A stretch of 64,000 nt of DNA from NCBI GenBank assembly GCA_961205875.1, contig OY540819.1, positions 4,590,501 to 4,654,500 on the forward strand, in the 5' to 3' direction. A model generated the notes under the pieces. It was not told the DNA's origin. It searched no databases and saw only the letters and a program-made list of their open reading frames with translations. The DNA comes from Sialis fuliginosa (taxonomy: Eukaryota > Arthropoda > Insecta > Megaloptera > Sialidae). Below, piece by piece: positions 49,656-61,089 of the stretch. A program made the translations under genes and the position numbers. Position 1 is the stretch's first letter; every line of letters begins with the position of its first letter.

Positions 49656-49661
49656 TTTATT
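49656..49661 (-). terminator. Poly(A) signal of the 203-aa gene
   Basis: AATAAA on the minus strand, about 265 bases after the stop codon, within AAATAAATTGG-TTTAAACTTATTT. The same context follows the paralogous gene (61090-61095), including an upstream TTTTGTATATA, so the 3' processing region is conserved between the two. Confidence 0.7.
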
Positions 49662-49925
49662 TAAAAATGTTTCTTATATACAAAATGCAATATACAAATG
49701 ATACAAAAATATATAGTTCAAAAATCATAATCCAAAATAAAAATATTTTGAATACGTCATCAATGTCATAAAATCACTCGTCAAATATGTTAATACAATG
49801 ATATACAATGTTAAAAAATAGTAATATTAAATAGTTACATACCAAATAACACTGAGATAAAATATTGCATTATCAAAACTTAATATAAAACAGTACAAGT
49901 TCAATCTCACCAAAAGTTCACAAAT

Positions 49926-50537
49926 TTAAGAGCTTCTAACTCCACTGTCATCTGACTCGGAGGCAGAAGATTCGTCCAGGTGCAGGGGGACATCTGGTTC
50001 AGCCTTGGGGACGAAATAACCTCGAATGTGATGACCGGTAACAGCGTTGAAGTCACGGTAAGGAGTGCATCCCTCTGGAACCACAAAATCATCTTCCTTG
50101 AACGGAATGTAGTCGTCATCCATCCCATGGTCTTCAGTCGGATCATCAACGAAATGCACACGGCAAGTGCAGTTCATTTTTCTCGGTTTGCTCATGTACT
50201 TGGTCATGTACGGACGGTATACCACAATTGGAGCGTCATCATCAGAACTGGTTTCATCGTAGTAGACTTCTTGTCCGTTGCGAGGTCTTCCCAAGAGAGG
50301 GTACACTGGTTTTCTGCGGCCAGAAGTACTTGGTTGCTCGCTGTCAATCTGATGTTTTCTCTTATTTTTAGATATATGAGAACGGGATACTTGTACAGGA
50401 ACGTCTTCATCAGAGCTGGTTTCGTTATAGTTGACTTGTCCAGTCCGACGTTTACCCAAAATTGTGCTTACTTGTTTACGGCGCCTTGATTGTTCGTTTT
50501 CTTTCTGAGGTGTAGACATTTCACTAGTGTCACTCAT
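49926..50537 (-). CDS. Intronless acidic protein, 203 aa, paralog of the gene at 60325-60768
   Basis: Single-exon gene, ATG 50537 to TAA 49926. I do not recognise the family. The N-terminus (MSTPQKENEQSRRRKQ) is basic. Two related modules follow, about residues 21-58 and 75-114: V..(I/L)LG..R.GQ..Y.ETSSD(E/D)D.P..V.R, so a segment was duplicated in tandem. Then come RPYMTKYMSKPRKMNCTC (about 108-125), HFVDDPTEDHGMD, an acidic VPE segment, and NAVTGHHIRGYF (164-175). The tail is Ser/Asp-rich and ends DSGVRSS (197-203), a match to the DSGxxS beta-TrCP/Slimb degron. SSD(E/D)D runs are casein-kinase-2-like, and APIVV beside DDD resembles a SUMO-interacting motif. No signal peptide or membrane segment, so probably nuclear or cytoplasmic. 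The start aligns with the paralog's MDRNSGNSSPQKD. An overlapping plus-strand frame (49980-50489) is a shadow. Confidence 0.85.
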   Translation of the reverse strand: MSDTSEMSTPQKENEQSRRRKQVSTILGKRRTGQVNYNETSSDEDVPVQVSRSHISKNKRKHQIDSEQPSTSGRRKPVYPLLGRPRNGQEVYYDETSSDDDAPIVVYRPYMTKYMSKPRKMNCTCRVHFVDDPTEDHGMDDDYIPFKEDDFVVPEGCTPYRDFNAVTGHHIRGYFVPKAEPDVPLHLDESSASESDDSGVRSS

Positions 50538-50586
50538 TTTTGATTAAATATATCGATGTAACAGAACTTATCGGTTGAAAATTTCA

Positions 50587-50735
50587 AACAGATATAATAG
50601 AAAAATTTAAATATTGAGGGTATATATACAAAAATCATGATACCTGTTTTAAGGATAATAGATACAAGCTTGCATCAGATTGGTTGATTGGCGTGGTCAA
50701 GAAAGGATTAGCAAGATGATGCACAAGTGTTCGAT
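50587..50735 (-). promoter_or_regulatory. Promoter of the 203-aa gene: conserved block, CCAAT, TATA, Inr-like
   Basis: On the minus strand: ACTCATCGAACACTTGT (about 50737-50721), a 29-bp block (50710-50682) identical to the one upstream of the paralog and containing TAATCC and GACCACGCCAATCA (CCAAT box), then CTATTATCC, TATATATA (50628-50621) and an initiator-like TCTGTT (50592-50587). Transcription probably starts near 50590, about 53 bases before the ATG. The TATA-to-initiator spacing (38) matches the paralog's (40). Confidence 0.75.
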
Positions 50736-50769
50736 GAGTAATTGCACCAGGGGATTAAATGGGTTGAAT

Positions 50770-51419
50770 TTTGCGACCTAACTGTGTGGATAAAATTATT
50801 ACCTGCGAAGCACAGTAACTTGTAATAATTTATACGTATGAAAATATTTTTGTTTGTTAATATTGTAATATATATTTTTGAACTTTTATTTACAAATGAA
50901 CGTGGTTTTATATGAAATATATTTAATATTTCAGCATTTACTGACGCGGACGACATGGTTACTATGTCAAGTTTTTATTTAAAAAATATATCAATTTTTG
51001 ATATAAAACTTTTTAATTTTATTATTTGTAAACTTGTTTCCGACAAAATAACCTGAGAATATAAAAAAAGTATTTCTGACTTCTGGCAGGAGGAAATTTT
51101 AATAAAAATATTGTAGAACATAAATTTATTATTAATAATAGTATAAAATATTATCCGACGGTCAACATACTTTTTATAATTAATAGATTTTGAACATAAT
51201 ATGAGTTTAATATATTATTTATAATTAGATCAATACACAAATAAACTTACAATTAGTTGGTTCACTCTGTATAATTACAGTTAATTATATAGTCAGAATT
51301 GTTCCTTCTAAATAGTATTTTAATAAATAATAAATATTATTAATGGTGTAAAAAGAATATGCTTTGAAAATTAATTCAAAATGAAACAAATTTTAAACAT
51401 CTGTAATACAATTATTTTG
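50770..51419. other. AT-rich spacer
   Basis: Nothing supported. Confidence 0.4.
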
Positions 51420-51427
51420 GGTATTTA

Positions 51428-51649
51428 CAGGGGCGCGTTATACAGTAGGCATTTTAGACAACTGCCAATGGTCCCGTGGTGAAGGGGGGTGGGATTTGAG
51501 GAAAAATTAAACAAATTGTATGTATGTATATTTGAAGATCTTTTTTTATTTTTTGGCTCCCATAATTGAAGAGGAAAATTATTCGACAAAAATGGGGGGC
51601 CCGAATTTTTATTCCACACGAGACCCTCAACTATCATAATGCGCCACTG
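51428..51649. mobile_element. hAT-like MITE, TSD GGTATTTA
   Basis: The ends CAGGGGCGCGTTATACAG and ATCATAATGCGCCACTG form short imperfect inverted repeats. The identical duplication GGTATTTA lies at 51420-51427 and 51650-51657. CAGGGG/CACTG ends suit hAT. Non-coding. Confidence 0.75.
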
Positions 51650-51693
51650 GGTATTTATTTGTTCGCAAATTATTTATTTTTGTATATTATTAG

Positions 51694-51981
51694 TAGAGAT
51701 TGGAAAAATAATTTTTCAACTATTGCGTAAAAATGCATTTATTGTAATTTTTATTACATATCTCCACCGTTTTCAAAAAATTTGGTTGATTGAACACGAT
51801 TTGAAATCAACTATTTGCAACTACCTTTCCAACTATTTTTAAACTATTTGCGACAGTTTTTACTGCTTCGTTCGCACTAATTATTATCAAATCGTAAAAA
51901 AACTATTTACCAACTATTTTCCGAAAAAAATTCAACTAGTAACTATTTCATTGAAAATAACAACTATTTTTCCAATCTCTA
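51694..51981. mobile_element. hAT-like MITE, TSD ATTATTAG
   Basis: The ends TAGAGATTGGAAAAATA and TATTTTTCCAATCTCTA match those at 31506-32280. A perfect 8-bp duplication ATTATTAG lies at 51686-51693 and 51982-51989. A shorter member of that family with no nested insert. Confidence 0.88.
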
Positions 51982-51989
51982 ATTATTAG

Positions 51990-52817
51990 TATACCATAAT
52001 TTTTGTTCATCAATACCAACTTGTTATATTATTTTATCGCCGATACTCAAAAATGGTGTGTTATATTTATTATTTATAATAAAACTTGATATACTCTGTT
52101 TAATATCAATTATAATACCATGATATGTTAAACATTTGTAAAGAGAGAATTTTATTGTCTCTACAACTCTTTATTAAAATACAGAAACATTCCATTAATA
52201 CATATAATTATTTTTCAAAATATCTCTAAAATTCAATATTATTTTTTGACGATACCATTGGAAAAAAATATACAACCGATCTTTTAACTTCAATAATAAG
52301 AAACAATTTATTAAATAAAAATATATAGTTACAAAACATTAATATTGATAATATTTCCCTCCCCTATAACGTCTATCAAATTTTAATTTCAGAGGAGTTA
52401 CGATAGTTTCAAGATTACTGTAGCAATTTCACTGATTCGCAGAGACTCTGGGGCTCAATCAGATAAGTAGCAGACTAAATTAATAAGTAATGGATTAAAT
52501 TAAGGTCTGACGTTTGGAGAGATTAAGACGGGAAACACATGGCTTGTCGTGTCTAGTGTTAAACAACGCCACACTAAATTCTATCTAGTGCTGTTTTAAT
52601 TGATATTATCTTTGCTTTTTCTGCACGTCTCTTGTCGCATTGTCTTTGCAGTTTTTATTGTTATTCGGTGGGTTTTATTTTCATGATTTTTGTGTAGTTA
52701 TAAAATAAGTTGTTCAGAAACCCAACAATAATAATATTTTATTTTTCTGTAATTATTATGAAATAAATAAAAATTCCCGTATAAAAAGCCAAAATTAGAT
52801 AGGTCCATTTAACAATA
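51990..52817. other. AT-rich spacer with one complex patch
   Basis: 52430-52600 (GATTCGCAGAGACTCTGGGG, GACGGGAAACACATGGCTTG, AACAACGCCACAC) is richer than its flanks and non-repetitive here. No exon could be shown. Confidence 0.3.
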
Positions 52818-52825
52818 GTCTAGAA

Positions 52826-53969
52826 CAGGCCAGCACAACATACGGCCCGCCAGCACTCACGTTGCGGCCCGCGAAGGTTTTCGTGAAAATGCATAATATT
52901 ATAAATTAAAAATAATATTCCCTAGCTTATTGATTTATAATATTATGAAAGGTATATACCGAATGTTTTTTAAGACTTTCCAACGCATTAATTCGAAAAT
53001 TACAAATTTTCAGAAAAAATGTATCACACAAAGGTTTCATGGTTTTGAGAGGACTAAATATTGACAATATGGGGTAAGCTTAGAAAGGTCACTTTGATGG
53101 GTTTTCAGGTTCAACTTTTCTTTTTCAAATCTAAACCTATATTTTTCGTTGCAAATTAGTAATTTAAGAGATAATAAACAACAACTTTTGTTTGGAGCAT
53201 TTTTTCTGAATATGTCAATTTTTTATTTTAAGGAGTAAACTAAAGAAAACTTTTTGGATTTTCCATAGTTTTTTACTCGAAAATTACTAATTTTTATAAA
53301 TAATTGCAAGAGGTAAAATGTACTTAAATTTATACAAAGATTCTCACAAATTTTTTTTTAACATGTAATTCATTTTATTTTCAGAATTTTTCTTTATAAA
53401 AAAGTTGCATAAATAATTAACAATAAATTTTAAAAACAATTCTCCGAGAATCCTTGCTTAGTTCTAAGAACTTTTTTAATTTTATGATTTTTCTTTCTGA
53501 GTAAAAAATTATAGAAAAAATCCAGAAATTTCTCTTTGGTTTGCCTCATATCAAATAAAATTCAAAATTTCAGAAAAAAAATTTGAAACAAAAGTTGTTT
53601 ATATTATCTCTTAAATTAGGAATCTGTAAAAAAAATATAGGTATAGATTTGAAAAAGAAAAGTTGAATCTGAAAACCCAACAAAGTGACCTTTCTAAGGT
53701 CACCCCATAATGTTTTTAGCCTCCTCAAAACCATAAAACTTTAGTTCGAAATATTTTTTTCTGAAAATTCGTTATTTTGGACATAATCCACTGGAAAGTT
53801 TAAAAAAAAAAAAACAAAGAAAAAAAAATACAGAAAAACAATATAAATATTTACTTATTTCATTTTTAAATAACTAAATAATATTATTTTTTGTCCTATT
53901 TTTTTCGGCCCGCACAAGTTTTTCATCAAGTATTATGGCCCGCCTTACATTTTGAGTTGTGCAGGCCTG
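52826..53969. mobile_element. 1.14-kb hAT-like element, TSD GTCTAGAA
   Basis: The ends CAGGCCAGCACAACATACGG and, at the right, TGAGTTGTGCAGGCCTG are inverted. GGCCCGC blocks lie near both ends. The 8-bp duplication GTCTAGAA lies at 52818-52825 and 53970-53977. The interior holds a large palindrome (CATGGTTTTGAGAGGACTAA; AAGGTCACTTTGATGGGTTT; GGTTCAACTTTTCTTTTTC) but no transposase. Confidence 0.88.
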
Positions 53970-53977
53970 GTCTAGAA

Positions 53978-56777
53978 TATTGATTTAATATAAACTTAAT
54001 TTAAAAAATAGTTTTATTAATAAATAAATCAATATTATTTCTTATAGGAAAATTTCAGTCATGTATCAATTATATACTTCAGTAAGAGTTATATTATTAT
54101 TAAATTTTAAAATTTAAATATTTTAATATTAGAAGATATTACTCTAATTGGAACATAAGAGAATTTTGTTAAATAATTTAAATAAATGTATTTTTAGTAT
54201 ATTTGTCTGGTACTACCTACATTAAATTACTCAAAAATAAAATACATTATTATTAACGCAGACTTTCATGTTTTTAAGTGGTAAAAGTAATATATTATGT
54301 AAAAATATATATTTACAATTTATTTTAATTTATAATAAAATCTAACTGTATTCTAATCTAATTTTGTTAGAAGCAGAATCCAAATGGAGGATTAAATAAC
54401 CATTATGTGTAGGGTAATTTTAAAGTCAGTTTACAAAATACTTATTATAAAATCAGTAATAGAAAAGAGATTTAAGATGTATTACATACTTATGGGTGTG
54501 ATAGGCCGACGTATTTACGTTTAATTTATAATAAGTATTTTTATAATAAGTACTTGGAAATAACGCAACAGTTATATTTCAAATACCTACTGTCTATGCA
54601 AATGTAAATTAGAGAGAGAAATATTTTACCTGTTAATATTTCTATGAATTTTAATTAAATTTATAAATATTTATATTAAAATGTTGTGAGAATATATCTA
54701 TTTAAAAAAAGAAATGAATACTTGAAATAAATTTAATTTCATTATTTAATACATATATTACATACCTATACTGTAAAATATATCAACTAAATTACAAAAA
54801 AAAGAATAATTATAAAAAAATTGTGTGGCTAGGTATATCGCGAGATGTACAGTCGTGGGAATGACGTCAATACATTGCAATGGGGTTGAATAAAACTCAG
54901 ACTAGTATTTATATTTCTTATGATTTGTACGAACATTTATTAATATTTACATACAAAACTATAGAAATATGAAATTTAATTTTTATTTATTTATTCAATT
55001 TAAAATACTTTAATCAAAAAATTAAAAAAAAATTTACTGCGTAGAGAATATATTCTGATATACTGTTATTTTTTGAATTCAATTAATTAATATTTACAAG
55101 CGAAATCGTTAAAATACGAAATTTACTTTTTATTTATTTATTCAATTAAAAAACTTTAATAAAAAAATTAAAAACTTAGGTCGTGGAGAATATATTCTAA
55201 TATATATTATTATTTTTTCTGGATTAATTACAAGCGCTTTCGTGGACATACAAAGTTTTTTTTTTCGTTTATTTTTTATTTTTTTATAATATTAAATGTA
55301 TCACTCATTATAACTAGTTATATGTTTTGATTTTTACTTATATCTTGTAGATCTAATTGACATCTATAATTTGAGACCAAAACTCACTTGGTAGCTGCTC
55401 TATTAAGTGTCGAGATATACTGATTTTAAATTTACGCTAGCGCGCAAAACTGATCTTTGTGCGTTACAACAAAGTTTCTGAAATTCCCACCTAGTATCTG
55501 GCCTGATATTGACTTTCTTCACGTCAAAAAGAGTTTTTTCTAGATTTAGTAACTCACTGATATTTCCAAAACATTCAGATTTCGTTGTTCAACGGACTTC
55601 CCATAATATGTTGAAACCTAAATATGCGTATAATATACGCATATTTAGGTTATGTCGACTTAATTTCAAAAATTTAATAATAATCTAAATCAAGTGTTGG
55701 GTTTGTAATATAAATTTAAAAGTTTTCTATGAAATAAGCAGAAAAAAAATTAAAATAATTAAAGAAATATTATGATGAAGTTTCATTTAATGAATTAATT
55801 AAGTTTCAAACAAATATGTATGACTACGATCTAGTGGTAAAATGTTAGATATTATTATGCAGTATTTTTTTTATGTTCATAGTTTGAAAAAATATTTTTT
55901 ATAATAAATATCTATTATTCACTAACTGAACACATTAGAAGTACGACAATCTGAAATGTTGATTTTTTTATTTTATCTTATTCATGGTACTGTTTTTTAA
56001 TATTTTTATCAAAGCAGGTACAATTTATTTATATAAATATTCTCGAGTAAAAATACATTATTTTTTAGGTAGCATACACGCATTCTCGCCAGGTAAATAT
56101 GCTTTAGGCGCCAGGCGCTCACAACAGTTACGTATAGCGACTTAATACACCCACAACATTTAATTTTAATTTAAGTAATACAAACATAAATATAAAAAAA
56201 TTGCAATATATTCTTATAAAATTCTAATATATTTCTAGAAAACAATATTTTTAATGTAGGTACAACGAAACAACAAATATTGGTAGTAGAATCCAAATGG
56301 AGGATTAAATTACTGTTATGTGTACAGTGTTTTTAAAGTCAGTGTACAAAACACCCATTATTAAATCAGTAATAGAAAAGAGATTAAAATGTCCAAATCT
56401 CACTTTCAAAGAATTATACTTATACAGTTTGTGGTAGGCTGGCATATTTATGATTATCTTATAAATCAGTACAATATGCTTCTCGAGGGTTGTAAAAGAG
56501 ACAAATGTTAAGTTTTAAATACTGTAGGTACATACAAATGAAAATTAGAGACAGAATCTACCATAATAATAATATTCTACGTTCAAATTCTAAATATTTA
56601 TATCAAAATTATTTTAAAAAATTAACATTTCTATTTCATATTATAAAGTGTATTGTATGATAATAATATAATATGTATTAATTGTTTACGTACCTACAAT
56701 TACAAAAAATAGTTTTTTTAGTTTTGTTAGAAACGGATATCTTCGCGGCATTCCAATATCCCGTAATATTCATATAC
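53978..56777. repeat. AT-rich region with a ~300-bp dispersed direct repeat
   Basis: About 54368-54690 and 56284-56600 are diverged direct copies: GAATCCAAATGGAGGATTAAAT, TTTTAAAGTCAGT, ATCAGTAATAGAAAAGAGAT, AAATTAGAGASAGAA. Between them, about 54935-55070 and 55085-55210 are a second short tandem pair (TTTATTTATTTATTCAATT; GAGAATATATTCT). No gene. Confidence 0.6.
55615..55651. repeat. Perfect 17-bp-arm palindrome
   Basis: AACCTAAATATGCGTAT and its exact complement are separated by 3 bases. Not part of any element I can delimit. It could extrude as a cruciform or be a short hairpin. Confidence 0.75.
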
Positions 56778-56785
56778 AAATGCCA

Positions 56786-58215
56786 TATACAAAAGCAGTG
56801 CGTCCCTTACATTATGGGTAACTTAATACAAATCTGTGTTTTTAGTTAATAAATAATTTAAAAATATTATTGGAATATTCATCTTTATGCGCAATCCAAA
56901 CATTTTAACCAAAAGTCAAAATTAACATTTAATATTAATTTACACGTTCAATTATAAAACTATAATACCTCTACGTCTTATTTTCTTGTATTTTAGTCGA
57001 TATTTGTATGACGAGTTGTTCACTGCAGGAATTTCACTAAAAAATTTCGAATTTTTGATTTCGTTAAAAGTATGTTTATTGTATAAAATATTGCGTTAAA
57101 AGTTGAAATTTTTTAACCGCAGGTCTGTATCTCAAATTGTTCTCGAAATATAGCTTCTCAAAGTTTTCGTTTTTTCAAATTTTTGGAGAAAAAAGGTCAT
57201 AACATTTGAACGCGTTGTCACGATTGATTTTAGTTGACGGATTTGAAATTACCGTGTCAAAATCTATGTAATGACATTGTAGAATACCTTAAAACTTGAA
57301 AAAAAAATTCGCGAAAAATCGAAAAAATTCAAAGGGGTAAGTATTAGGGTGGAGTGAAATTTTTTTTTTTCGAATCTTTAAAACGCTATATGCGCAAAAT
57401 TTGCATTTGTGTATCCTTAAAACACCTACCAAAGGAATTTGTAATTGGATATCATCCTGAGGTTCCTAAATGATTTTATTTATTAGAAAAAAACATAAAT
57501 TTTTGGGCATTATATCTCGGTAACGGGGCAAGATATTTGAATGCGCAATAATTTAAATTAAAGAGACATTCAATAACTTTAAAATGATATATAACAGTCA
57601 AACATTTATTATAGTTAATTGTTTGAAAAATGCCTTTAAAAAAATATTATTTTTATAAAAAAAAACAAAAAAATAAACATCTTTTACAAAACAATGATTA
57701 ACTAAAAATATTATATAAAAATAATTTTTTTCGAGTTTTAAGGTATTATACATGTCATTATATAGATTTTGACACGCTGATTTAAATCCGTCAACTAAAA
57801 TCAATTCCGACAACGCGTTCAAAAGTTATGGCCTTTTTTCTCCAAAAATTAGAAAAAAAGAAAACTTTGAAAGGCTATATCTCGAGAACGGTTTGAGATA
57901 CAGACCTGCAGTTAGAAAATTTCAACTTTTAACGCAATTTTTTTACACAATAAACATACTTTTAACGAAATCAAAAATTCGAAATTTTTTAGTGAAATTT
58001 CCTGCAGTGAATTTCAACTCGTCATACAATTATCGACTAAAATACAAGAAAATAAGACGTAGAATCATTTAGATACTATATAAATATATAAGAATTTATT
58101 TACAAAAGTAAAAGCTTGAACTTAAGGTGTTTCATAACTAGTTTTTTTTGTTAATAGGAGGGGGAGGATTGACAAAATATGCTTCCCTTATTAAAAATTT
58201 CACACCTCGCCACTG
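56786..58215. mobile_element. hAT-like element, 8-bp TSD AAATGCCA, with nested insertion
   Basis: Right end ..CACACCTCGCCACTG and the interior (GACAAAATATGCTTCCCTTA; TCAAAATCTATGTAATGACA; ATCTCGAGAACGGTTTGAG) match 39482-40339. The duplication AAATGCCA lies at 56778-56785 and 58216-58223. The left terminus has lost its first ~20 bases relative to the sister copy. A partial TAGGGTGGAG element is inserted at about 57345-57710. Confidence 0.75.
57345..57710. mobile_element. Half copy of the TAGGGTGGAGTG element
   Basis: Closely matches the left arm of the 952-bp element at 1004-1955 (TAGGGTGGAGTGAAA, CGCTATATGCGCAAAATTTG, GAGGTTCCTAAATGATTTT, TATCTCGGTAACGGGGCAAG) and stops near the palindrome centre. 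Only one arm is present, so the right end is lost. Confidence 0.8.
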
Positions 58216-58223
58216 AAATGCCA

Positions 58224-58885
58224 TATTATTATCTTGCATCTCAAATTTGTGGAGTTTGTCATTTTTTAAAATAAAATGATATTTTACCCAAATTTGTATT
58301 TTAATCTATGATAAATAATAAATGAAGCGCGACAATTTTAAAAGTTTTATCTCACTAATTTAACAAATTATGTTATTGTATTTTCATATAATAATTTATA
58401 TGTATAAATACTTATTATAAAATAAATAATAACCCCATTTAGAATAATATCTACAAATTACACACAGTACAGAGATATTTTTTTGGAAATCCCAAATATT
58501 GCGGTTCAGTTACCGTTACATATGTATGTTCATTTTAGAACTATATCCTCGAGCGGTAGCTTTCTGAGTGTTTTCGACAACTCAAAAAAAAAACAGCTAC
58601 ATGTACTACTTTCTTTGTTTGATATTAATTTTAAAAAAATGATACTGTGTGTATTTTATTAAAAAAAGTAAATAATATTTTTGTTTTGTACATGCATACA
58701 TATTTGTTTATGTTATTAGAAAATTAATATAAAAAAATAAACTTTTTTAATTAGATTTGATATTCACTAATTTAATTATAAAATTAAATTAAACGCAACA
58801 AAAATATTATTATTAATTTTTAATGTAAAAATAAAATAAAATTAGATTTAAAAATATGAATTGCTAATTAATTGAAAATGTACAA
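58224..58885. other. AT-rich spacer
   Basis: Nothing supported. Confidence 0.4.
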
Positions 58886-59607
58886 GGCTGATTCTCAAAA
58901 AAAATCTAAATAGTTATCCTTTCTGTTTCTATAAAACGAGATCGAAAATTAAAGTTAAGGAGATTCTCTTATGAAACTACATCACTAGGTGTACCAAATT
59001 GTATATTAATTTTATTTCAGTTATTATAAATTGTAAAAATATATTAAAATTTATACCTCAAAAATCATTCCCTCACTGTGTCCCAACCACCAAATTTAAA
59101 TACATTTCTAATTTGTTTCGAAAAGTTTTCTAGAATGTGTTTAATAACTTATTATTTATTCATTTATAACAATATTCTCTATTTAAAAATGTACAACAGT
59201 AAGTAAAACACAAACAGAAAAAAACAGAAAATAAATTTACAAGTATGTCCTTAAAAAACGAATCATTCCATCACAATTTCTGTAACAGTGAAATTAGACC
59301 GTTTAAATCAATCTGGCGAAAGAGCTGAGTGTTGAAATGTATTGTTGAAATTGTTTAAAAGTATTATTATCCAAATTTACATTTTCGCTCGTCATTCCCT
59401 CACAAAGTGATCATTCCCTCACTAATACACTAATCTATCATATCCTCACTTTTGAATTTTTGTTTTAACCCCCTTTAAAGTCAAAATATTGGGGACCACT
59501 ATAACCCTTCAGAAAATTACCCTATGTTTTATTATATTTACGTACATTATTAAAAAAAAAAAACACAATATAACAAAATCATTTTTCTACTTTTTTGAGA
59601 ATCAACC
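58886..59607. mobile_element. Inverted-repeat element ('GGCTGATTCTCAAAAAA' ends)
   Basis: GGCTGATTCTCAAAAAA on the left and TTTTTTGAGAATCAACC on the right are inverted with one mismatch. The interior has several ATTCCCTCAC words (about 59067, 59394, 59413, 59451). No transposase; TSD unclear. Confidence 0.6.
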
Positions 59608-60085
59608 ATAAATGTTCGTACTGATTTTTTATTGATCTTTGTAACTTAATAACAAAATAGACAAAGCTAGTATGTGTGTATAGTACTGTATACTGTATAG
59701 GTATATTGAAAATTCATAAATGTTAATAGTTACATTGTTATTTTTAACATTAAATTAATTGGAGTCTCAGATACGAAAACACCGATTTAAACAACAATTT
59801 AATAGAATAGATAATAATTTTATTTGCAATAAAAATTCAAGTCATTTTGGGGTCTGTCGTTTCCATTGATTCGATTTTTGCACAAAAATATATGTGTAAT
59901 TTTTTTCAAAAATATTCAACCTATCTCATATAGTACCTATTAAATGTTCAAAAATATTTGTTTAACAATATTCTCAATTTGTATATTCGATTAAAAAATA
60001 TTTCTTGTAGTGTGTGAAAGGGACACGCCAGGTAATAAATTGTTTAAACAACTAATATTGAAAATTTAACCCCCACTCATATGTA
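59608..60085. other. AT-rich spacer upstream of the 147-aa gene
   Basis: Nothing supported; similarity to the upstream region of the paralog begins around 60105. Confidence 0.4.
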
Positions 60086-60104
60086 CCTATTTCTACAACT
60101 ACTC

Positions 60105-60258
60105 ATCGAACATTTGTCTATGATCCAGTTAATCCTTTCTTGACCACGCCAATCAACCTATCAGGTGAAAGCATCCATTTATTATCCTTTTAACCAGGCG
60201 ACTTGATTTTTGTATAAATACTAACACTTTAAATGTTATATTTATCAATATCAGTTTG
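60105..60258 (+). promoter_or_regulatory. Promoter of the 147-aa gene: conserved block, CCAAT, TATA, Inr
   Basis: ACTCATCGAACATTTGT (about 60107-60120), the 29-bp block identical to 50710-50682 (60130-60158; TAATCC and GACCACGCCAATCA), TTATTATCCTTTTAACCAGG, TGATTTTTGTATAAATA with the TATA box at 60213-60220, and TCAGTT (60251-60256), a full arthropod initiator. CCAAT lies about 104 bases before the predicted start at 60253; the leader is about 72 nt. Confidence 0.78.
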
Positions 60259-60324
60259 AAATTTCTAACCGATAACTTCTCTAACATTTTATCGTAAGTC
60301 AAGTATTCGTATAACTATTCGAAT

Positions 60325-60768
60325 ATGGATAGAAACAGTGGAAACTCTTCACCTCAGAAAGACTACGAGCAGACAAGTTCTTCAGAAGAGGTCAACTACG
60401 AAGACATCAGTTCTGATGAAGATATTTCAGAAAATGAACAAAGGCCATATATGTCCAATTACATGAATACACCGCGAACATACTATTGTCCTTGCTGTAA
60501 GAACTGCGTCGATGATTTGGCTGAAAATCATGAAATGGATATCGAATTTATGCAGTTAGAAGAAAATCTTCAGGTGCCGGAAAATTGGATTCTTAATGAA
60601 TACTTTGATCCAGTCAACGGACATTTCATCACAGGATATTTCGAATACACGATAGAAAATGATGCTGCCATGGACCTGAACGATTCTTCTGCCACCGAGA
60701 CATCTTCAGAAGCGGAATATGAACGTGAGTTGCAAGATGACAGTGACAGTGGAGTTATGTGCTCTTAA
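60325..60768 (+). CDS. Intronless acidic protein, 147 aa, paralog of the gene at 49926-50537
   Basis: Single-exon gene of unrecognised family. Residues 1-20 (MDRNSGNSSPQKDYEQTSSS) align with the paralog's N-terminus. It has one copy, not two, of the ETSSD module: EEVNYEDISSDED (21-33). Then RPYMSNYMNTPR (40-51), YYCPCCKNCVDD (53-64) with four Cys where the paralog has two, ENHEMD (67-72), VPENWILNEYFDPVNGHFIT (84-103), GYF, and an acidic tail ending DSDSGVMCS (139-147), a DSG(x3)S degron-like end. Cysteines plus His could bind metal, but no standard finger is formed. No signal peptide, membrane segment or intron. Shared promoter and poly(A) region show that the whole transcription unit was duplicated in inverted orientation. 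Confidence 0.85.
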   Translation: MDRNSGNSSPQKDYEQTSSSEEVNYEDISSDEDISENEQRPYMSNYMNTPRTYYCPCCKNCVDDLAENHEMDIEFMQLEENLQVPENWILNEYFDPVNGHFITGYFEYTIENDAAMDLNDSSATETSSEAEYERELQDDSDSGVMCS

Positions 60769-61089
60769 CTTCGTGTACTTTTGGTGAGAATGATTTTGTA
60801 AATATTTGTACTTTCTTCTGCATGTGCCAACTACGATTTCATATTGTACTTTTTTTTTGGTAGTACAATATTTTTAAGTACAACCGTATAACACTTTTGT
60901 TTATTTTACTGTTTTTGAATGACGTGCAGATTTAGTACTAGTTTTGAAAATCACTAAATATTGTATTATCAAAGACATGTGGCTTTTTTCATGGTATAAT
61001 GACGTAATCAAATTATTTGAATTAAAATTTTCTGACTTTTGTATTGAATGAAATTTATATATTGTATTTTGTATATATTATAACCTTTA

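Noticed and set aside
49980-50489. 169-codon plus-strand frame opposite the 203-aa gene
   Set aside because: Antisense shadow: no shared frame at the paralog, whereas the minus-strand protein aligns with it.
59060-59460. ATTCCCTCAC words as a regulatory tandem array
   Set aside because: Only four irregularly spaced copies inside a transposon; no periodicity.
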